The notes: generated from the letters alone by a model not told the origin. A DNA stretch of 64,000 bases from Caballeronia sp. SBC1 (GCF_011493005.1 NZ_CP049158.1:682001-746000); one strand, 5' to 3'; shown: positions 45,728 to 55,456, counted from the first letter of the stretch. Translations and numbers: made by a program.

Positions 45728-47637
45728 TCGTAGGGACAGCGGGGCATATTGATCATGGCAAGACTACGCTGGTGCGCGCGCTGTCGGGGGTGGACACCGA
45801 CCGGCTGAAAGAAGAGAAGGCGCGCGGCATTTCGATCGAACTGGGTTATGCGTATGTGCCGCTCGATAACGGCGATGTGCTCGGCCTGATCGACGTGCCG
45901 GGGCACGAGAAACTTGTCCACACAATGACGGCGGGTGCGAGCGGTATTGACTACGCGTTGCTCGTGATTGCCGCCGACGACGGCGTGATGCCGCAAACAC
46001 GCGAGCATCTGGCAATCTTGCAGTTGCTCGGCGTGAAGCAGGGCGCCATTGCGGTGACGAAGATCGATCGTGTTGAAACGCAGCGCTTGCTCGAGGTGCA
46101 TGAGGAGATACGGGCATTCCTGAGCGGCAGCATGCTGCAGGATGCTCCCGTGTTTGACATCAACGCGACGCTCGTTGACGACCCCGGCGTGGCCGCATTG
46201 AACGCGCACTTGCGAGCGGCGGCTTCAGCCTGGCGGCTACGTCGCGACGACGGGCTGTTCCGGCTGGCAATCGATCGTGTGTTCACATTGGCCGGACAAG
46301 GCACGATTGTGACGGGTACGGTGGTGTCGGGGCGCGTGAACGTGGGCGAGACCATGTTGCTTGCGCCCGAAGGCGAACCCGTGCGCGTGCGCAGCATCCA
46401 TGCACAGAACCGCGCAGCTTCCACGGGGCGCGCGGGTGAACGCTGCGCACTGAATCTCGCGGGCATCGAGAAGGATGCAATAGATCGCGGCGACTGGATC
46501 GTCGACCCGCGTCTGACGCGGTCATCGGAGCGTATTGATGTAACGCTGAGCCTGTTGTCCGACGCCGCTATCACGTTGCAGCATTGGGCGCCGTTGCATG
46601 TGCATCTGGGAACGCAGCATCAGGTTGCGCACGTGGCATTGCTTGATGGCGAGTCGCTGACACCGAGGCATACCACGCGTGTACAACTTGTGTTCGAGCG
46701 GCCGATGTGTGCGGTGCCGGGGGACCGGTTTATCGTGAGAAACGCGCAGGCGAACCGGACCGTAGGGGGGGGCCATGTGCTCGATCCGTTTGGTCCTGCG
46801 CGCAAACGTCGAACACTTGAGCGGCTAGCGTGGCTCGATGCAATGCAGGTCATGCTAGACACAGGTACGCTCGATGCATTGCTCGATCAGGCGCCGCATG
46901 GTCTTTCGCGTTCGCTGCTGGAGCATCTGACCGGCATGCCGGCAGCGGCGCTGCAGCTTCCTGCCGGGACGCACGTGGTCGCTTTATCCGATGACGACGC
47001 CTTGCTGGTCGCAGACGTGGCATGGTGCGCGTTGTCGGCTCGCTTGGTGGCGACGCTTGAGCAATTCCATGAGCGCTCGCCCGATGAACAAGGACCAGAT
47101 TCGTCGCGCTTACGGCGGATGGTTGCACCTTTGGCGGACGATGCGTTGTGGCGTGCGTTAGTCGACGACACCTCCGCGCGCGGCGATATTGTCAGAAGCG
47201 GGCCATGGCTGCATCTGCCAGGTCATACGGTCACGCTGGACAATGCGGAGCAGGCGCTTGCCAGCAAGTTGTTGCCGGTGGTGTTGGCTGGCCGCTTTAA
47301 TCCGCCGTGGGTTCGCGATCTCGCAGCCGCGTACGGTTTACCCGAGGAGCGTGTGCGTCAGTTGATGCGCAAGCTCGCGCGTCAGGGCGAGGTGTTCCAG
47401 GTCGTACGCGATCTTTTTTATCATCGAGAGGCGATTCGCGAGTTGGCGGCATTAGCGGCGCTTGAAGCGAGCAAGAGTGATGGCAAACTTGCGGCCGCAC
47501 CTTTCCGCGATATCACCGCGCTAGGCCGCAAACGCGCGATCCAGGTTTTGGAGTTCTTCGATCGGGTTGGCTATACTCGCTTTCACCGTGACATGCATGT
47601 CATGCGCACGGACAGCCGCTGGCTGGATCTGCTCTGA
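45724..47637 (+). CDS. selB: Selenocysteine-specific elongation factor SelB
   Basis: This is a 637-residue GTPase. P-loop [13 protein letters not shown], the [20 protein letters not shown] switch region, [12 protein letters not shown] and TKIDRVE define the EF-Tu-like half. The C-terminal half (from about residue 380) holds four winged helices that bind SECIS; the last includes [27 protein letters not shown]. The start is coupled to the selA stop (ATGA). selC follows 30 bases downstream. Confidence 0.96.
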   Translation: MIVGTAGHIDHGKTTLVRALSGVDTDRLKEEKARGISIELGYAYVPLDNGDVLGLIDVPGHEKLVHTMTAGASGIDYALLVIAADDGVMPQTREHLAILQLLGVKQGAIAVTKIDRVETQRLLEVHEEIRAFLSGSMLQDAPVFDINATLVDDPGVAALNAHLRAAASAWRLRRDDGLFRLAIDRVFTLAGQGTIVTGTVVSGRVNVGETMLLAPEGEPVRVRSIHAQNRAASTGRAGERCALNLAGIEKDAIDRGDWIVDPRLTRSSERIDVTLSLLSDAAITLQHWAPLHVHLGTQHQVAHVALLDGESLTPRHTTRVQLVFERPMCAVPGDRFIVRNAQANRTVGGGHVLDPFGPARKRRTLERLAWLDAMQVMLDTGTLDALLDQAPHGLSRSLLEHLTGMPAAALQLPAGTHVVALSDDDALLVADVAWCALSARLVATLEQFHERSPDEQGPDSSRLRRMVAPLADDALWRALVDDTSARGDIVRSGPWLHLPGHTVTLDNAEQALASKLLPVVLAGRFNPPWVRDLAAAYGLPEERVRQLMRKLARQGEVFQVVRDLFYHREAIRELAALAALEASKSDGKLAAAPFRDITALGRKRAIQVLEFFDRVGYTRFHRDMHVMRTDSRWLDLL

Positions 47638-47667
47638 CTGATCAACAGCGGCAAATGTTTTATCGCA

Positions 47668-47763
47668 GGAAGGCATCCGTATCCGGTGGTGCGGCTGGGC
47701 TTCAAACCCAGTAGAGGGCGTCAGCCGCTCTCTGGTAGGTTCGACTCCTGCTGCCTTCCGCCA
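47668..47763 (+). tRNA. selC: tRNA-Sec (anticodon UCA)
   Basis: A 96-base tRNA including the encoded CCA. The acceptor stem has 8 bp (GGAAGGCA with TGCCTTCC), the anticodon stem CTGGG/CCCAG encloses CTTCAAA with anticodon TCA at 47702-47704, and a long variable arm follows. The T-loop reads GGTTCGACTCC. All these are typical of bacterial tRNA-Sec, and it sits just behind selB. Confidence 0.97.
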
Positions 47764-48225
47764 GTCGAGGTTCCCGGACTCTTTTAAAGGGCGTGCGTCT
47801 CTACCTTCAGAAGATCAGGAGGTTCAACTGCTGGCGGCCCCAGCGGCTACGAGTCATGTTGCCTCGACGCTACCCCGTGTGACACGAGCGAAACATGAAA
47901 AGCAGTGGATCGCCGCTGACACTAGCGAGACTTATTTTCCCGCTCTCCGCGAAAGAGATTCCTTATTCGGCTCTTTGTCTCCACTGTTGACGAATATACA
48001 CTCGGGCCAAAGTTGAACGAGAACAAAGCCGGAGACGTATCAAACCGCCAGCAGCCCTCTGTCTCGCGATTCCCTTGGTTTGACGAACCGCACTCAGCGG
48101 TCGGCAACCGCCCGGGATCCGAACTACGGCAAGAGCCAGTTCGGCGTAGTCACGGGGATCGCCCACCAGTTCTATAAGGAGCACACGGGTTCTGGATAAG
48201 TTCGTATTCCGAACCGGTCTTTGGC
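47764..48225. other. Intergenic region behind selC, with gene debris
   Basis: About 460 bases follow the tRNA. No intact gene was found. The right end encodes a porin-like C-terminal fragment (next entry). tRNA 3' ends are common integration sites, but no integrase or att duplication is visible here. Confidence 0.5.
48062..48199 (+). pseudogene. Possible remnant of a porin C-terminus
   Basis: One frame reads through to NYGKSQFGVVTGIAHQFYKE and a stop at 48197-48199. GVVTGIAHQF resembles the last beta-strand of betaproteobacterial porins (usually G-x-RH-x-F), but extra residues follow the Phe and a stop lies upstream in the same frame at 48014. It is too short for certainty. Confidence 0.35.
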
Positions 48226-49266
48226 TCAACGAAACCGGCTCGCGATATGCTCGGGAATATTCTCTGGCGTCACGACAACAACCGAAGAAGACGGCGACAC
48301 GGCTGACGCTGGCATGAGTTTGTGGAAATGAATGATGTGCTGGCACGCCGAGCGCATATCCTGACGCAGATCGTGATGGAGAATTGCCTGCACCTTACCC
48401 TCGCGCAGTAGTTGCACATTGTCTCGATCCAGGTCGTGCCCGATAAAGCAAACAGGCGATTGCTGCTGCGCTTCCAGCGCTCGCAGGATGGCGACATTTC
48501 CTCCGCCCATGGAGTAGACCGCGGCAATTTTGATGTCTTTGGCGAGGACATCGAGCACTCGCTTTTCAGTGGGTGTGTCAAGGCCGTGGCCGCCGCTGGC
48601 ATCAATCAACGTAAGCTGTGGATAGCGGGTTCTCAAAGCGCGCCGAAAACTTATTTCGCGTTCCTCCTCGCCTCTGAACCGCTCATCGCTCATTGTTATG
48701 AGGATATTGCCCGGCTGCGCGCCTAGCCACTGCGCCACAAGATAAGCGGCAGTGGCGCCGGCGACCCGATTGTCCAGCCCCGAGTACGTGATGCGTCCGG
48801 ACAATGGGATATCGGTGAAGATCGTGATGACCGGAATGCCGCGCCGCTGCAGGTCGCCGATTGCTTCGGTAATCTCGGGAACATCGCGGGCCTTCAGGAA
48901 GACCCCGTGGCTTCCGCGACGTCCAATCGACTGAAGCGCCTCGACCACCTCGGCCGTTGTCATCGTGTCCCGCATTTGGAAACGCGGACGAATGACTACC
49001 GGATGCATCACGGGCAGTTCTGTTTCGAGCGCGTCCTTGATCTCATCAGCAAAGCGTGCGGGAGCTTCCACGACCACATCGATCATGAACTTTCGCCCCA
49101 CGGTCGCCAACTGCAGCTCCTGCTTTTCGAGTTCCTTGATGGCTTGCTCGACACGCTTGCGCGTGTGTTCACGAACGTGGGCGCGACCATTGAGTACACG
49201 GTCGACCGTTGCCACTCCAACCCCGGACTGGAGGGCTATCTCCTTGACAAGAAAACGATGTGCCAT
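48226..49266 (-). CDS. LacI-family transcriptional regulator
   Basis: This is a 346-residue protein. The LacI helix-turn-helix (residues 5-50: VKEIALQSGVGVATVDRVLNGR) is followed by a periplasmic-binding-protein-like sugar/effector domain (GIPVITIFTDIPLSGRITYSGLDNRVAGATA, VCFIGHDL). Such domains often bind sugars or polyols. It is divergent from the oxygenase gene at 49360, and a TTGATGTATTTTTGATG motif lies between them. Its own gene and the oxygenase are likely targets. Confidence 0.92.
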   Translation of the reverse strand: MAHRFLVKEIALQSGVGVATVDRVLNGRAHVREHTRKRVEQAIKELEKQELQLATVGRKFMIDVVVEAPARFADEIKDALETELPVMHPVVIRPRFQMRDTMTTAEVVEALQSIGRRGSHGVFLKARDVPEITEAIGDLQRRGIPVITIFTDIPLSGRITYSGLDNRVAGATAAYLVAQWLGAQPGNILITMSDERFRGEEEREISFRRALRTRYPQLTLIDASGGHGLDTPTEKRVLDVLAKDIKIAAVYSMGGGNVAILRALEAQQQSPVCFIGHDLDRDNVQLLREGKVQAILHHDLRQDMRSACQHIIHFHKLMPASAVSPSSSVVVVTPENIPEHIASRFR

Positions 49267-49281
49267 GCCCGGGCTTCCATC

Positions 49282-49298
49282 TTGATGTATTTTTGATG
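49282..49298. promoter_or_regulatory. 17-bp motif between the LacI gene and the oxygenase gene, copy 1
   Basis: TTGATGTATTTTTGATG is an imperfect direct repeat of TTGATG. A copy with one changed base occurs at 50586-50602 downstream of the oxygenase. A shared regulator site, perhaps for the LacI protein, is inferred. Confidence 0.5.
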
Positions 49299-49359
49299 GT
49301 TTTATGATAACCCGGCACTAGTGTCGGGGGCTATGCTGTGATTCATAGTGGAGGCGCAT

Positions 49360-50553
49360 ATGAAACCGAGCCAGGGACGAGTCGAGGAGTGGGGGCAGCA
49401 GTGGTACAGCGAACGTGATTGCTCGCTGGACGAATTCGTGGACCAGCTCAAAGCTGGCGACGACCACCCGACGCTTTATGCGGCGGAAATCACGCACGAA
49501 ATTCCCGTGTACGACTGTAGTCAGCTCGACGGTGTCATAGGCGACGCGTCCGGCCGCGCGCAGTTGCAGGCGGAGTGGGCACGCGTCCTTCAGCATGGCG
49601 CCGGGGTCCTGGTGCTGCAGCGGGCATACGCTGATACACGACCCGTTGATGACGCCACGACCGTCTTCGACTCGATCATCCGCGATGAGCGGGAGCGGGG
49701 CTCAGGCGGCGCGGACCACTTTGCAGCGGCGGGCTCAAATGATCGCATCTGGAATGCGCAGGAAAAGCTCTGCCTTCGTGCGCCTGACGTATTCGCGGAG
49801 TACTTCTCGAACCGGATGCTTTTGGCCGTGTCGGAAGCGTGGCTCGGCCCGTGTTACCAGATGACATCGCAGGTCAATGTGGTGCGCCCCGGCGGCGCTG
49901 CTCAAATGGCGCACCGCGACTACCACCTTGGTTTCCAGACGACTGGCGCGGCCGAACACTATCCGTCGCACGTGCACGGCATGTCCGCCTTTCTCACCCT
50001 GCAAGGAGCGGTTGCACACACCGACATGCCGGTCGAGAGCGGCCCAACAAAATTTCTGCCGTATTCACAGCGATATGCCGAGGGATACCTCGCATGGCGG
50101 CGGCCGGATTTCCGCGAATATTTCGAGGAGCACTTCGTCCAGCTGCCGCTTTCAAAGGGCGATGCCGTGTTCTTCAATCCCGCGTTGTTTCATGCAGCGG
50201 GCGCCAATCGCACCGCGGACATCCAGCGCATGGCGAATCTCCTGCAGGTCTCGTCGCCATTTGGCCGGGCAATGGAGGTGATCGACCGTAGAAGCATGTG
50301 CGAGGCGGTTTATCCGGCGTTGCGCGAGCGTCGCGCGTTGGGGCGAATGAGTAAGGCCGAAGCCGTCGCGGCAATTGCATCTTGCGCCGAGGGATACCCG
50401 TTCCCGACCAACCTCGACCGCAATCCGCCGGTCGGCGGCTTGGCGCCGGAAAGCCAGCGGGAACTCATGCAACGCGCACTTGACGAGGATTGGGAGCCCG
50501 CCAGATTCACACAAGCCTTGAACGATCACGCGTCGCGAAGTGGCACGGCGTAA
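49360..50553 (+). CDS. Phytanoyl-CoA dioxygenase-like Fe(II)/2-oxoglutarate oxygenase (DUF1479-like)
   Basis: This is a 397-residue protein. The facial triad is His185 and Asp187 in AHRDYH and His278 in ALFHAAG, with Arg284 or Arg290 as 2-oxoglutarate anchor. The fold region SAFLTLQGAVAHTDMPVESGPTKFLP is typical of PhyH proteins. ATG 49360 has GGAGG five bases upstream, better than GTG 49348. Members hydroxylate small metabolites; none of the context genes reveals the substrate. It is probably under control of the divergent LacI regulator. Confidence 0.87.
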   Translation: MKPSQGRVEEWGQQWYSERDCSLDEFVDQLKAGDDHPTLYAAEITHEIPVYDCSQLDGVIGDASGRAQLQAEWARVLQHGAGVLVLQRAYADTRPVDDATTVFDSIIRDERERGSGGADHFAAAGSNDRIWNAQEKLCLRAPDVFAEYFSNRMLLAVSEAWLGPCYQMTSQVNVVRPGGAAQMAHRDYHLGFQTTGAAEHYPSHVHGMSAFLTLQGAVAHTDMPVESGPTKFLPYSQRYAEGYLAWRRPDFREYFEEHFVQLPLSKGDAVFFNPALFHAAGANRTADIQRMANLLQVSSPFGRAMEVIDRRSMCEAVYPALRERRALGRMSKAEAVAAIASCAEGYPFPTNLDRNPPVGGLAPESQRELMQRALDEDWEPARFTQALNDHASRSGTA

Positions 50554-50585
50554 TTTCTCGCCTGATCCGCGGGTAAACGTTCGGC

Positions 50586-50602
50586 TTGATGTGTTTTTGA
50601 TG
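50586..50602. promoter_or_regulatory. 17-bp motif, copy 2
   Basis: TTGATGTGTTTTTGATG matches copy 1 at 16 of 17 positions and continues with another TGTTTTTG. It lies 140 bases before a truncated LysR gene. Confidence 0.45.
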
Positions 50603-50743
50603 TGTTTTTGTCATTCGGCGATAGATAGGTCGCCGTATCATTCCCGCTAACGACAAACAGGCGGCCGATCGGGTTTTGAAGATCGCGCGCCTGTGGGATC
50701 TGCCGCGCGACGCAACTTGGCGGAAAAAGTAGGGTGATACAAG

Positions 50744-50920
50744 ATGGACCAATTCAAGGAACTACAGCTCTTCGTTGAGGTTGCCGAGACGGGCAGTATC
50801 AACCGGGCTGCGCAAGCCGTGGATCTTTCCATGTCCGCTGCAAGCCGCTACCTGATCTCGCTGGAGACGCGGCTTGCCGTGCAGCTCGTGCGCAGGACGA
50901 CACGCAATCCAGGGAGCTGA
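50744..50920 (+). pseudogene. Truncated LysR-family regulator (N-terminal DNA-binding part only)
   Basis: A 58-residue frame begins MDQFKELQLFVEVAETGSIN, includes AAQAVDLSMSAASRYLISLE and stops right after RRTTRNPGS. It covers just the helix-turn-helix and linker helix of a LysR protein; the effector domain is missing. A 3' deletion or frame break is likely. A short DNA-binding product might still be made. Confidence 0.8.
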
Positions 50921-51208
50921 GGACGATCCACTTCTCTCGATGTCGTCCTCTGTCAGTGCTTGAGTTGCTCATGCGCTCGTCGGGGTTTGCGCATCCATGA
51001 CTATGTTTCGTCGCGCAGTTGTTACTATCCGTGACGCTGGACTGCATGGGACCGCGAAGGTCGATCGTATTAGATCGAATTGACTAACCACGCTAGCCGC
51101 GAACTGGGGCGCCGATCACAATTATTCTTGCGCCCCATGCGATTGACACGCTAGTTCGTTTTGCGCTTGCGCTTGTTCGCGGCTGGTTGTTGTTCTTACC
51201 TGCTGTTA

Positions 51209-51529
51209 TTAGCCGCCGGCCGGAGACTTCACGCTCGGGGTGGCCAGCGTGTTGTTGCTTGGGGGAGCACTCGTGCCAGACGTCGAATTGCTGTTGCTAC
51301 TCGGCAGGCCCGAGTTCGGCGCTTTGCCGGCCATGCCGCTGTCCGAGTTGGTGGTGCCTGGCGTGCCGTAGCCGCCCGTTGCACCGGGCATCTGGTTCAT
51401 TTGGTTCGCAGGGCTAGCCGTGCTGCCCGACGAACTGCCGCTTGAGCCTCCGCCCGCCTGCGCATAAGCGCCGCCCGACAGCGTGAGTGCGGCGACGGCC
51501 GCGATTAATGTGCTGATTGCCTTATTCAT
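51209..51529 (-). CDS. Small exported Gly/Ser/Pro-rich protein
   Basis: This is a 106-residue protein. The signal peptide (MNKAISTLIAAVAALTLSGG..AYA, cut near residue 23) is followed by a low-complexity tail rich in Gly, Ser, Asn, Pro and Thr. The ribosome-binding site AAGGAGGG is strong and two stop codons lie in tandem (TAATAA). Similar short disordered secreted proteins are common in Burkholderiaceae; no function is known to me. Confidence 0.75.
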   Translation of the reverse strand: MNKAISTLIAAVAALTLSGGAYAQAGGGSSGSSSGSTASPANQMNQMPGATGGYGTPGTTNSDSGMAGKAPNSGLPSSNSNSTSGTSAPPSNNTLATPSVKSPAGG

Positions 51530-51809
51530 GATCCGACCCTCCTTGATGGGACTGGAATAGAGAAGCAGACGGTCTCCGCCTGCTTGATCACGAATGAAGC
51601 AGTTGCCGTGCCGCGAGCGGTTATCGGCATCGAAACGATGCGTGTCGCCGCGAGCGGTTTTCGTCTGCGCTCAGCACCTCCGCGACGCCGTTCAGCGGCG
51701 ACATGACTGCTCGATACCAAGGACAATGGAAAAACTTCTGATAGACCGATTTCCTCAAGCACTTCCGTTAGTACCGCGCAGCATCTGACAGGATCACGGC
51801 GACAAGCTT

Positions 51810-53261
51810 TTACCCGCGCAGCCGGGCGATCATGTCGTCAAGACAACGGGTTAGCCCAAATGTGCCGACATCGTAGTTAGATAGAACGATAACGACATGA
51901 CCGCTATCCAGGTGCATTGTGAAACTAGCGCTGATTCCCGGAAAGCCGCCGTCGTGACCGATGGTTATGCCACGGGGAGTGTGCTCGACAATGAAGCCGT
52001 AGCCATATCCGGCACCTGAGTGGTCGGTCCAAAGTATTTTTCGCATATCGGCACTAAGCAGTTTGCCTGAGAGTAGCGCCTGGGAAAATCGATGCAGGTC
52101 ACGCACCGTTGAGTAACCCCCGCCGGCCGGCCCGCCTTTCGCAACGTGCTCAAAAATATTCTCGCGCCAGACTTGAGTGTTTGCGACGGCCAACTGTTTC
52201 CCGCCGTATCCGGGTGCGAGCATATATCCCATTGCGAGATTATCGATTGGCACGTCGATATCGTAGCTGTCGGTGTTAGTCATGCCGCTCGGCTCATAGA
52301 TCGCCGACCGAATGTGATCAAAATAGCTCAAACCCGTCACGCGTTCGATGACCACACCAGCTAGCAGCATTCCCGTGTTGCTATATTCGAAGCGTTCACC
52401 CGGCGTAAAGGCTGGCCGGTCGTCTCTAACCAACGGTTTGAAATCGTCGATCTCACGGTATAGGGCGCGAGACCCGTTGAAGAAGGCATCGTTGAAGTAA
52501 CTGCCTAGCCCCGACGTATGCGATAGCAGGTGATGAACGGTAATGCCGCTTGTAACCGATGCGGGTAGCCAAGTCTCATCAACGTATCGGTCGATCGTGT
52601 CGGCGAAGCTTAGGCGCCCCTGCTCGACGAGTTGCGCGACGGTAACGGCAGTAAACATCTTGTTCGCGGATCCGAGATTGAATTTCGTTTCGGCGTTGTT
52701 TGGCGTTCTACACCGTTTGTTAGATTCCCCGCACGCGTATTCGAAAAGCACGTCATCGCCGCTTGAGACCAATACTGAGCCAGAAAACACGGCGGCTTCG
52801 GAGCCTCGTTCACAGAGCGTTCTGGCGAGTCGCACATACTCGCCCTTTGTTATTGCACCGTTATCTCCGGAGTCGGCAGGTCCGGCACCGATCGCGATGA
52901 TCGGACCTAAGCCGTCTCTTTCGAAATGCACCCGAATCCGGTGCCACGCAGAATAAAGGCGGTCTTCGACTATGAGCACTAGATGCGACGTTTGACGGTT
53001 TGCAGGTTCGATCCCACGTAGCACGACTCCTTGCGTGCCGCGATAGAACGAAAGCATCCATTCCGCATAGTCTTCGATCCCCACAGCGGCGGATGGCGGA
53101 AGAGCTAAATTTGCGGCTAGAAAATCCATCGCCGCAGCGCGATTGTTTGCGTTGATGGCTGCTAACAGCGACGTGAGACGGGAGCCCGTGTCACCGCTCG
53201 GTAATGTGCTGAGGTCGTGCGAGATGTCATTCAAAGCAAGCACTCTGTCATGAAACTGCAT
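51810..53261 (-). CDS. Serine hydrolase, class C beta-lactamase / DD-peptidase fold
   Basis: This is a 483-residue protein. The catalytic SxxK motif is Ser198-Ala-Asn-Lys201 (LGSANKMFTA), the second motif is Tyr293-Ser-Asn295 (FEYSNTG), and the third is HxG in IGHDGGFPG near residue 437. Residues 1-130 form an extra N-terminal domain reminiscent of the SnoaL/DUF3471-type accessory modules. No signal peptide is visible, so a cytoplasmic esterase or peptidase is more likely than a true beta-lactamase. Confidence 0.87.
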   Translation of the reverse strand: MQFHDRVLALNDISHDLSTLPSGDTGSRLTSLLAAINANNRAAAMDFLAANLALPPSAAVGIEDYAEWMLSFYRGTQGVVLRGIEPANRQTSHLVLIVEDRLYSAWHRIRVHFERDGLGPIIAIGAGPADSGDNGAITKGEYVRLARTLCERGSEAAVFSGSVLVSSGDDVLFEYACGESNKRCRTPNNAETKFNLGSANKMFTAVTVAQLVEQGRLSFADTIDRYVDETWLPASVTSGITVHHLLSHTSGLGSYFNDAFFNGSRALYREIDDFKPLVRDDRPAFTPGERFEYSNTGMLLAGVVIERVTGLSYFDHIRSAIYEPSGMTNTDSYDIDVPIDNLAMGYMLAPGYGGKQLAVANTQVWRENIFEHVAKGGPAGGGYSTVRDLHRFSQALLSGKLLSADMRKILWTDHSGAGYGYGFIVEHTPRGITIGHDGGFPGISASFTMHLDSGHVVIVLSNYDVGTFGLTRCLDDMIARLRG

Positions 53262-53621
53262 TTTGACCCTCTCTCCGTATCCGTCGATTGAACGGTGTTG
53301 TCGCGATCAGTGGTTAAGGGTGTCAGAAACGTTTGACCTGCGAGAGTACGCCAACAGGGCTCTTGTCACCAAGCTGAAGCGTCAGCGTGTCGGATGCGTG
53401 CCATGGCCGCCGGAGCAGGCAAAAAATTCCGGACCGACAACGCCGGTACTGCCATGGTTGTTCGGCAGATAGTTTTTCGCTCGGGTTATACCCGGAAACA
53501 TCATCCTGAGCCCTTCAGGACGTGCTAAAAAGAGTCGTTATCCCGGAAGCGCGAGTGAAAGTCCGGTCCGGAGACTGGAGAATCCCACGCGGCCTGTCGC
53601 ACGGAATTCCGAGGTGAAAGA
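53262..53621. other. Intergenic region between divergent genes
   Basis: About 360 bases between the hydrolase start and the Pro/Ala-rich protein. Short frames exist but none resembles a known family. GAGGTGAAAGA near the right end is the ribosome-binding site of the next gene. Confidence 0.4.
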
Positions 53622-54944
53622 ATGGAAAAAAAAGTGCTCGTCGCGGTAGCCGCCGCGCTGATGTCTTCTGTGGGCGCGCTGCATCCCGAATCCGCCCGCG
53701 CCGATGATGCTGCAGCCGCGGCCTACGAAGACTCGACCGTCGATGCCTCTCTCGATCCCGGCGAAGAACGCGTCTCCGCCGATGCCGACAATCAGGCGCG
53801 CCTGAAAGACCTGCGCTACGCGTATTTCATCGGCTATAACGCGCGCGCCAGGGAAGACTCGAAATCCTATGCGACCTTGGGTGACGAGGTGAAGCATCCA
53901 CAGAAGCTGCTTGCCGCGCCGGCCATGTCCGTATCGCCGAAGCAGCTTGCCGCACCGCCGAAGCCGGTCGCCGAGCGGATTGCGCCGCCAAGGAGGGTCG
54001 TATCGCAAGCCGCGTCGCTGAGGCAAGTGTCCGCGCCAGTCGCACCGGCGAAGCCGGTACCCGCGCCGGTCATATCGCCGAAGCGGGTCGCTGCTGCCCG
54101 AGCCACGCCGTCCAGGCAGGTCGTCGCACAGGCCGAGCCCGTGCCGCTGAAGCGCGTTCCCGCGCAAGTCGCGCCCGTCCCGCAGAAGCATGTTTACGCG
54201 CAGCTCGAGTCTGTACCGCCGAGGCGGGTCGCGTCGCCGGTCGCGCCGTTGAGGCAGGCTTCGGTGGAGGTCACGCCACCCAAGCGGGCTGAAGCGCAAC
54301 CTGTGCCCCTGAAGCAGGTTTCTACGCGGACTGCGCCGCCGAAGCTGTTTGCCACCGAGTCCGAGCCGCCGATACTGATCCCGACGCAAGCCGTGGCGGC
54401 ATTGCCAGACGAAAAATCGGACAATGACGACGCGCAGATAACACAGCGCCGCGATTCGCGGAACGCTCAGCGGGCGGTGCCGCGGTATCGGCAGGCCGAT
54501 GAGGGACCGCAATACGCAGCGGAGCAAGGAACTCAAGCGGCTCCGGCGACTCCAGCGGCGCAAAACCGGCAACCTCGGCAATATCAGAATCGGCAGCCCC
54601 AGCAATACGCTGCGGCGCCGGCCTATAACCAGGCGCCAACAGAGTCCGAGCAGCCAAGTGGGTACTCCGGGCGGGAATACGCGCCGCCGCCGCCTCGAAC
54701 CGTTCAGGCTTACCAGTACGCGCCCGCGCAGTATCCGCCCGCGCAGTATCAACAGGCTTACGCGCAGTCCGCCTACGTCCCTCGGCCGCCGACTCAAGCC
54801 GCGGCGCGGCAGGTCGTCATAGTGGGCCGCCCGCCTGCCTATCCGGCCTATAACCAGATGTACACGCCGCCTGAACTGCGGCGGCCGTACCCCGCCGGTT
54901 ACGGCAATCCGGCGCAGCCAGCCGGGTATCAGGGATGGGAGTAG
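53622..54944 (+). CDS. Exported Pro/Ala/Gln-rich repetitive protein of unknown function
   Basis: This is a 440-residue protein. A signal peptide (residues 1-27, SARA) is followed by a short folded-looking part (residues 28-80, with ARLKDLRYAYFIGYNARARED). Residues 95-260 are degenerate 8- to 12-residue repeats of the type P-x-(K/R)-(Q/R/P)-V-x-A. Residues 310-440 are rich in Gln, Tyr and Pro (QYQNRQPQQY, APAQYPPAQYQQAY). The sequence should be disordered and possibly surface or matrix associated. A 470-residue open frame exists on the opposite strand as a by-product of the composition. A terminator follows. Confidence 0.8.
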   Translation: MEKKVLVAVAAALMSSVGALHPESARADDAAAAAYEDSTVDASLDPGEERVSADADNQARLKDLRYAYFIGYNARAREDSKSYATLGDEVKHPQKLLAAPAMSVSPKQLAAPPKPVAERIAPPRRVVSQAASLRQVSAPVAPAKPVPAPVISPKRVAAARATPSRQVVAQAEPVPLKRVPAQVAPVPQKHVYAQLESVPPRRVASPVAPLRQASVEVTPPKRAEAQPVPLKQVSTRTAPPKLFATESEPPILIPTQAVAALPDEKSDNDDAQITQRRDSRNAQRAVPRYRQADEGPQYAAEQGTQAAPATPAAQNRQPRQYQNRQPQQYAAAPAYNQAPTESEQPSGYSGREYAPPPPRTVQAYQYAPAQYPPAQYQQAYAQSAYVPRPPTQAAARQVVIVGRPPAYPAYNQMYTPPELRRPYPAGYGNPAQPAGYQGWE

Positions 54945-54992
54945 GCGCACTCACTCGCATGCGCCGCCGGGCGCGCTGACTCACATATGCAG

Positions 54993-55016
54993 CAGGCCGC
55001 TTCAAGCGGCCTGTTT
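54993..55016 (+). terminator. Intrinsic terminator of the Pro/Ala-rich protein gene
   Basis: CAGGCCGCT (54993-55001) pairs with AGCGGCCTG (55005-55013), followed by TTT. It lies 50 bases after the stop. Confidence 0.8.
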
Positions 55017-55456
55017 CCATGATGGAATTTCTTTGCTGCTAATACAGCGCCGCGGGCATTTGTCATGCTTTCGATTTTGCTGGCATGTGCTCTCTTCTCG
55101 AGTGAAGGTTCAGGTATCAAATCGCGGGAGGCTTGAGACTACCTTGAGCCTGCCGCTGACGTCTAATCGTCCGCCAAGCGCGATGTGCTCGCGACGGTTT
55201 GCCCCTCTCGAGTCTTCCGAGCCTCTCTATGCCGCCCGCGCGCCCCGTGATCCCGACCCTCGGTCCGCGCGTGACATGAATTAGCCCTGTTACGGTAGCA
55301 ATCATGTTTCGCAGGATCCTGCCACAACCAAATACTTCGTACTCCTTTAATTTTTGAGCGAATTGGTTAGCGAGATGATTACGACAAAGCCATCGCTTGC
55401 GAATCCTTTACGCAGTTGGGCGGGCGGGCGTCAAGATTTTTCGGCCCGAATCAGCC

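Noticed and set aside
47764..48225. Genomic island integrated at selC
   Set aside because: No integrase gene and no duplicated tRNA 3' end were found in the window; only debris is present.
53263..53472. Small open frame of 69 residues before the Pro/Ala-rich gene
   Set aside because: No ribosome-binding site, signal or recognisable family.
53538..54950. 470-residue open frame on the minus strand
   Set aside because: It is fully antisense to the Pro/Ala-rich gene, is Arg-rich and shows no signal, domain or ribosome-binding site. It arises from the GC-rich repetitive composition.
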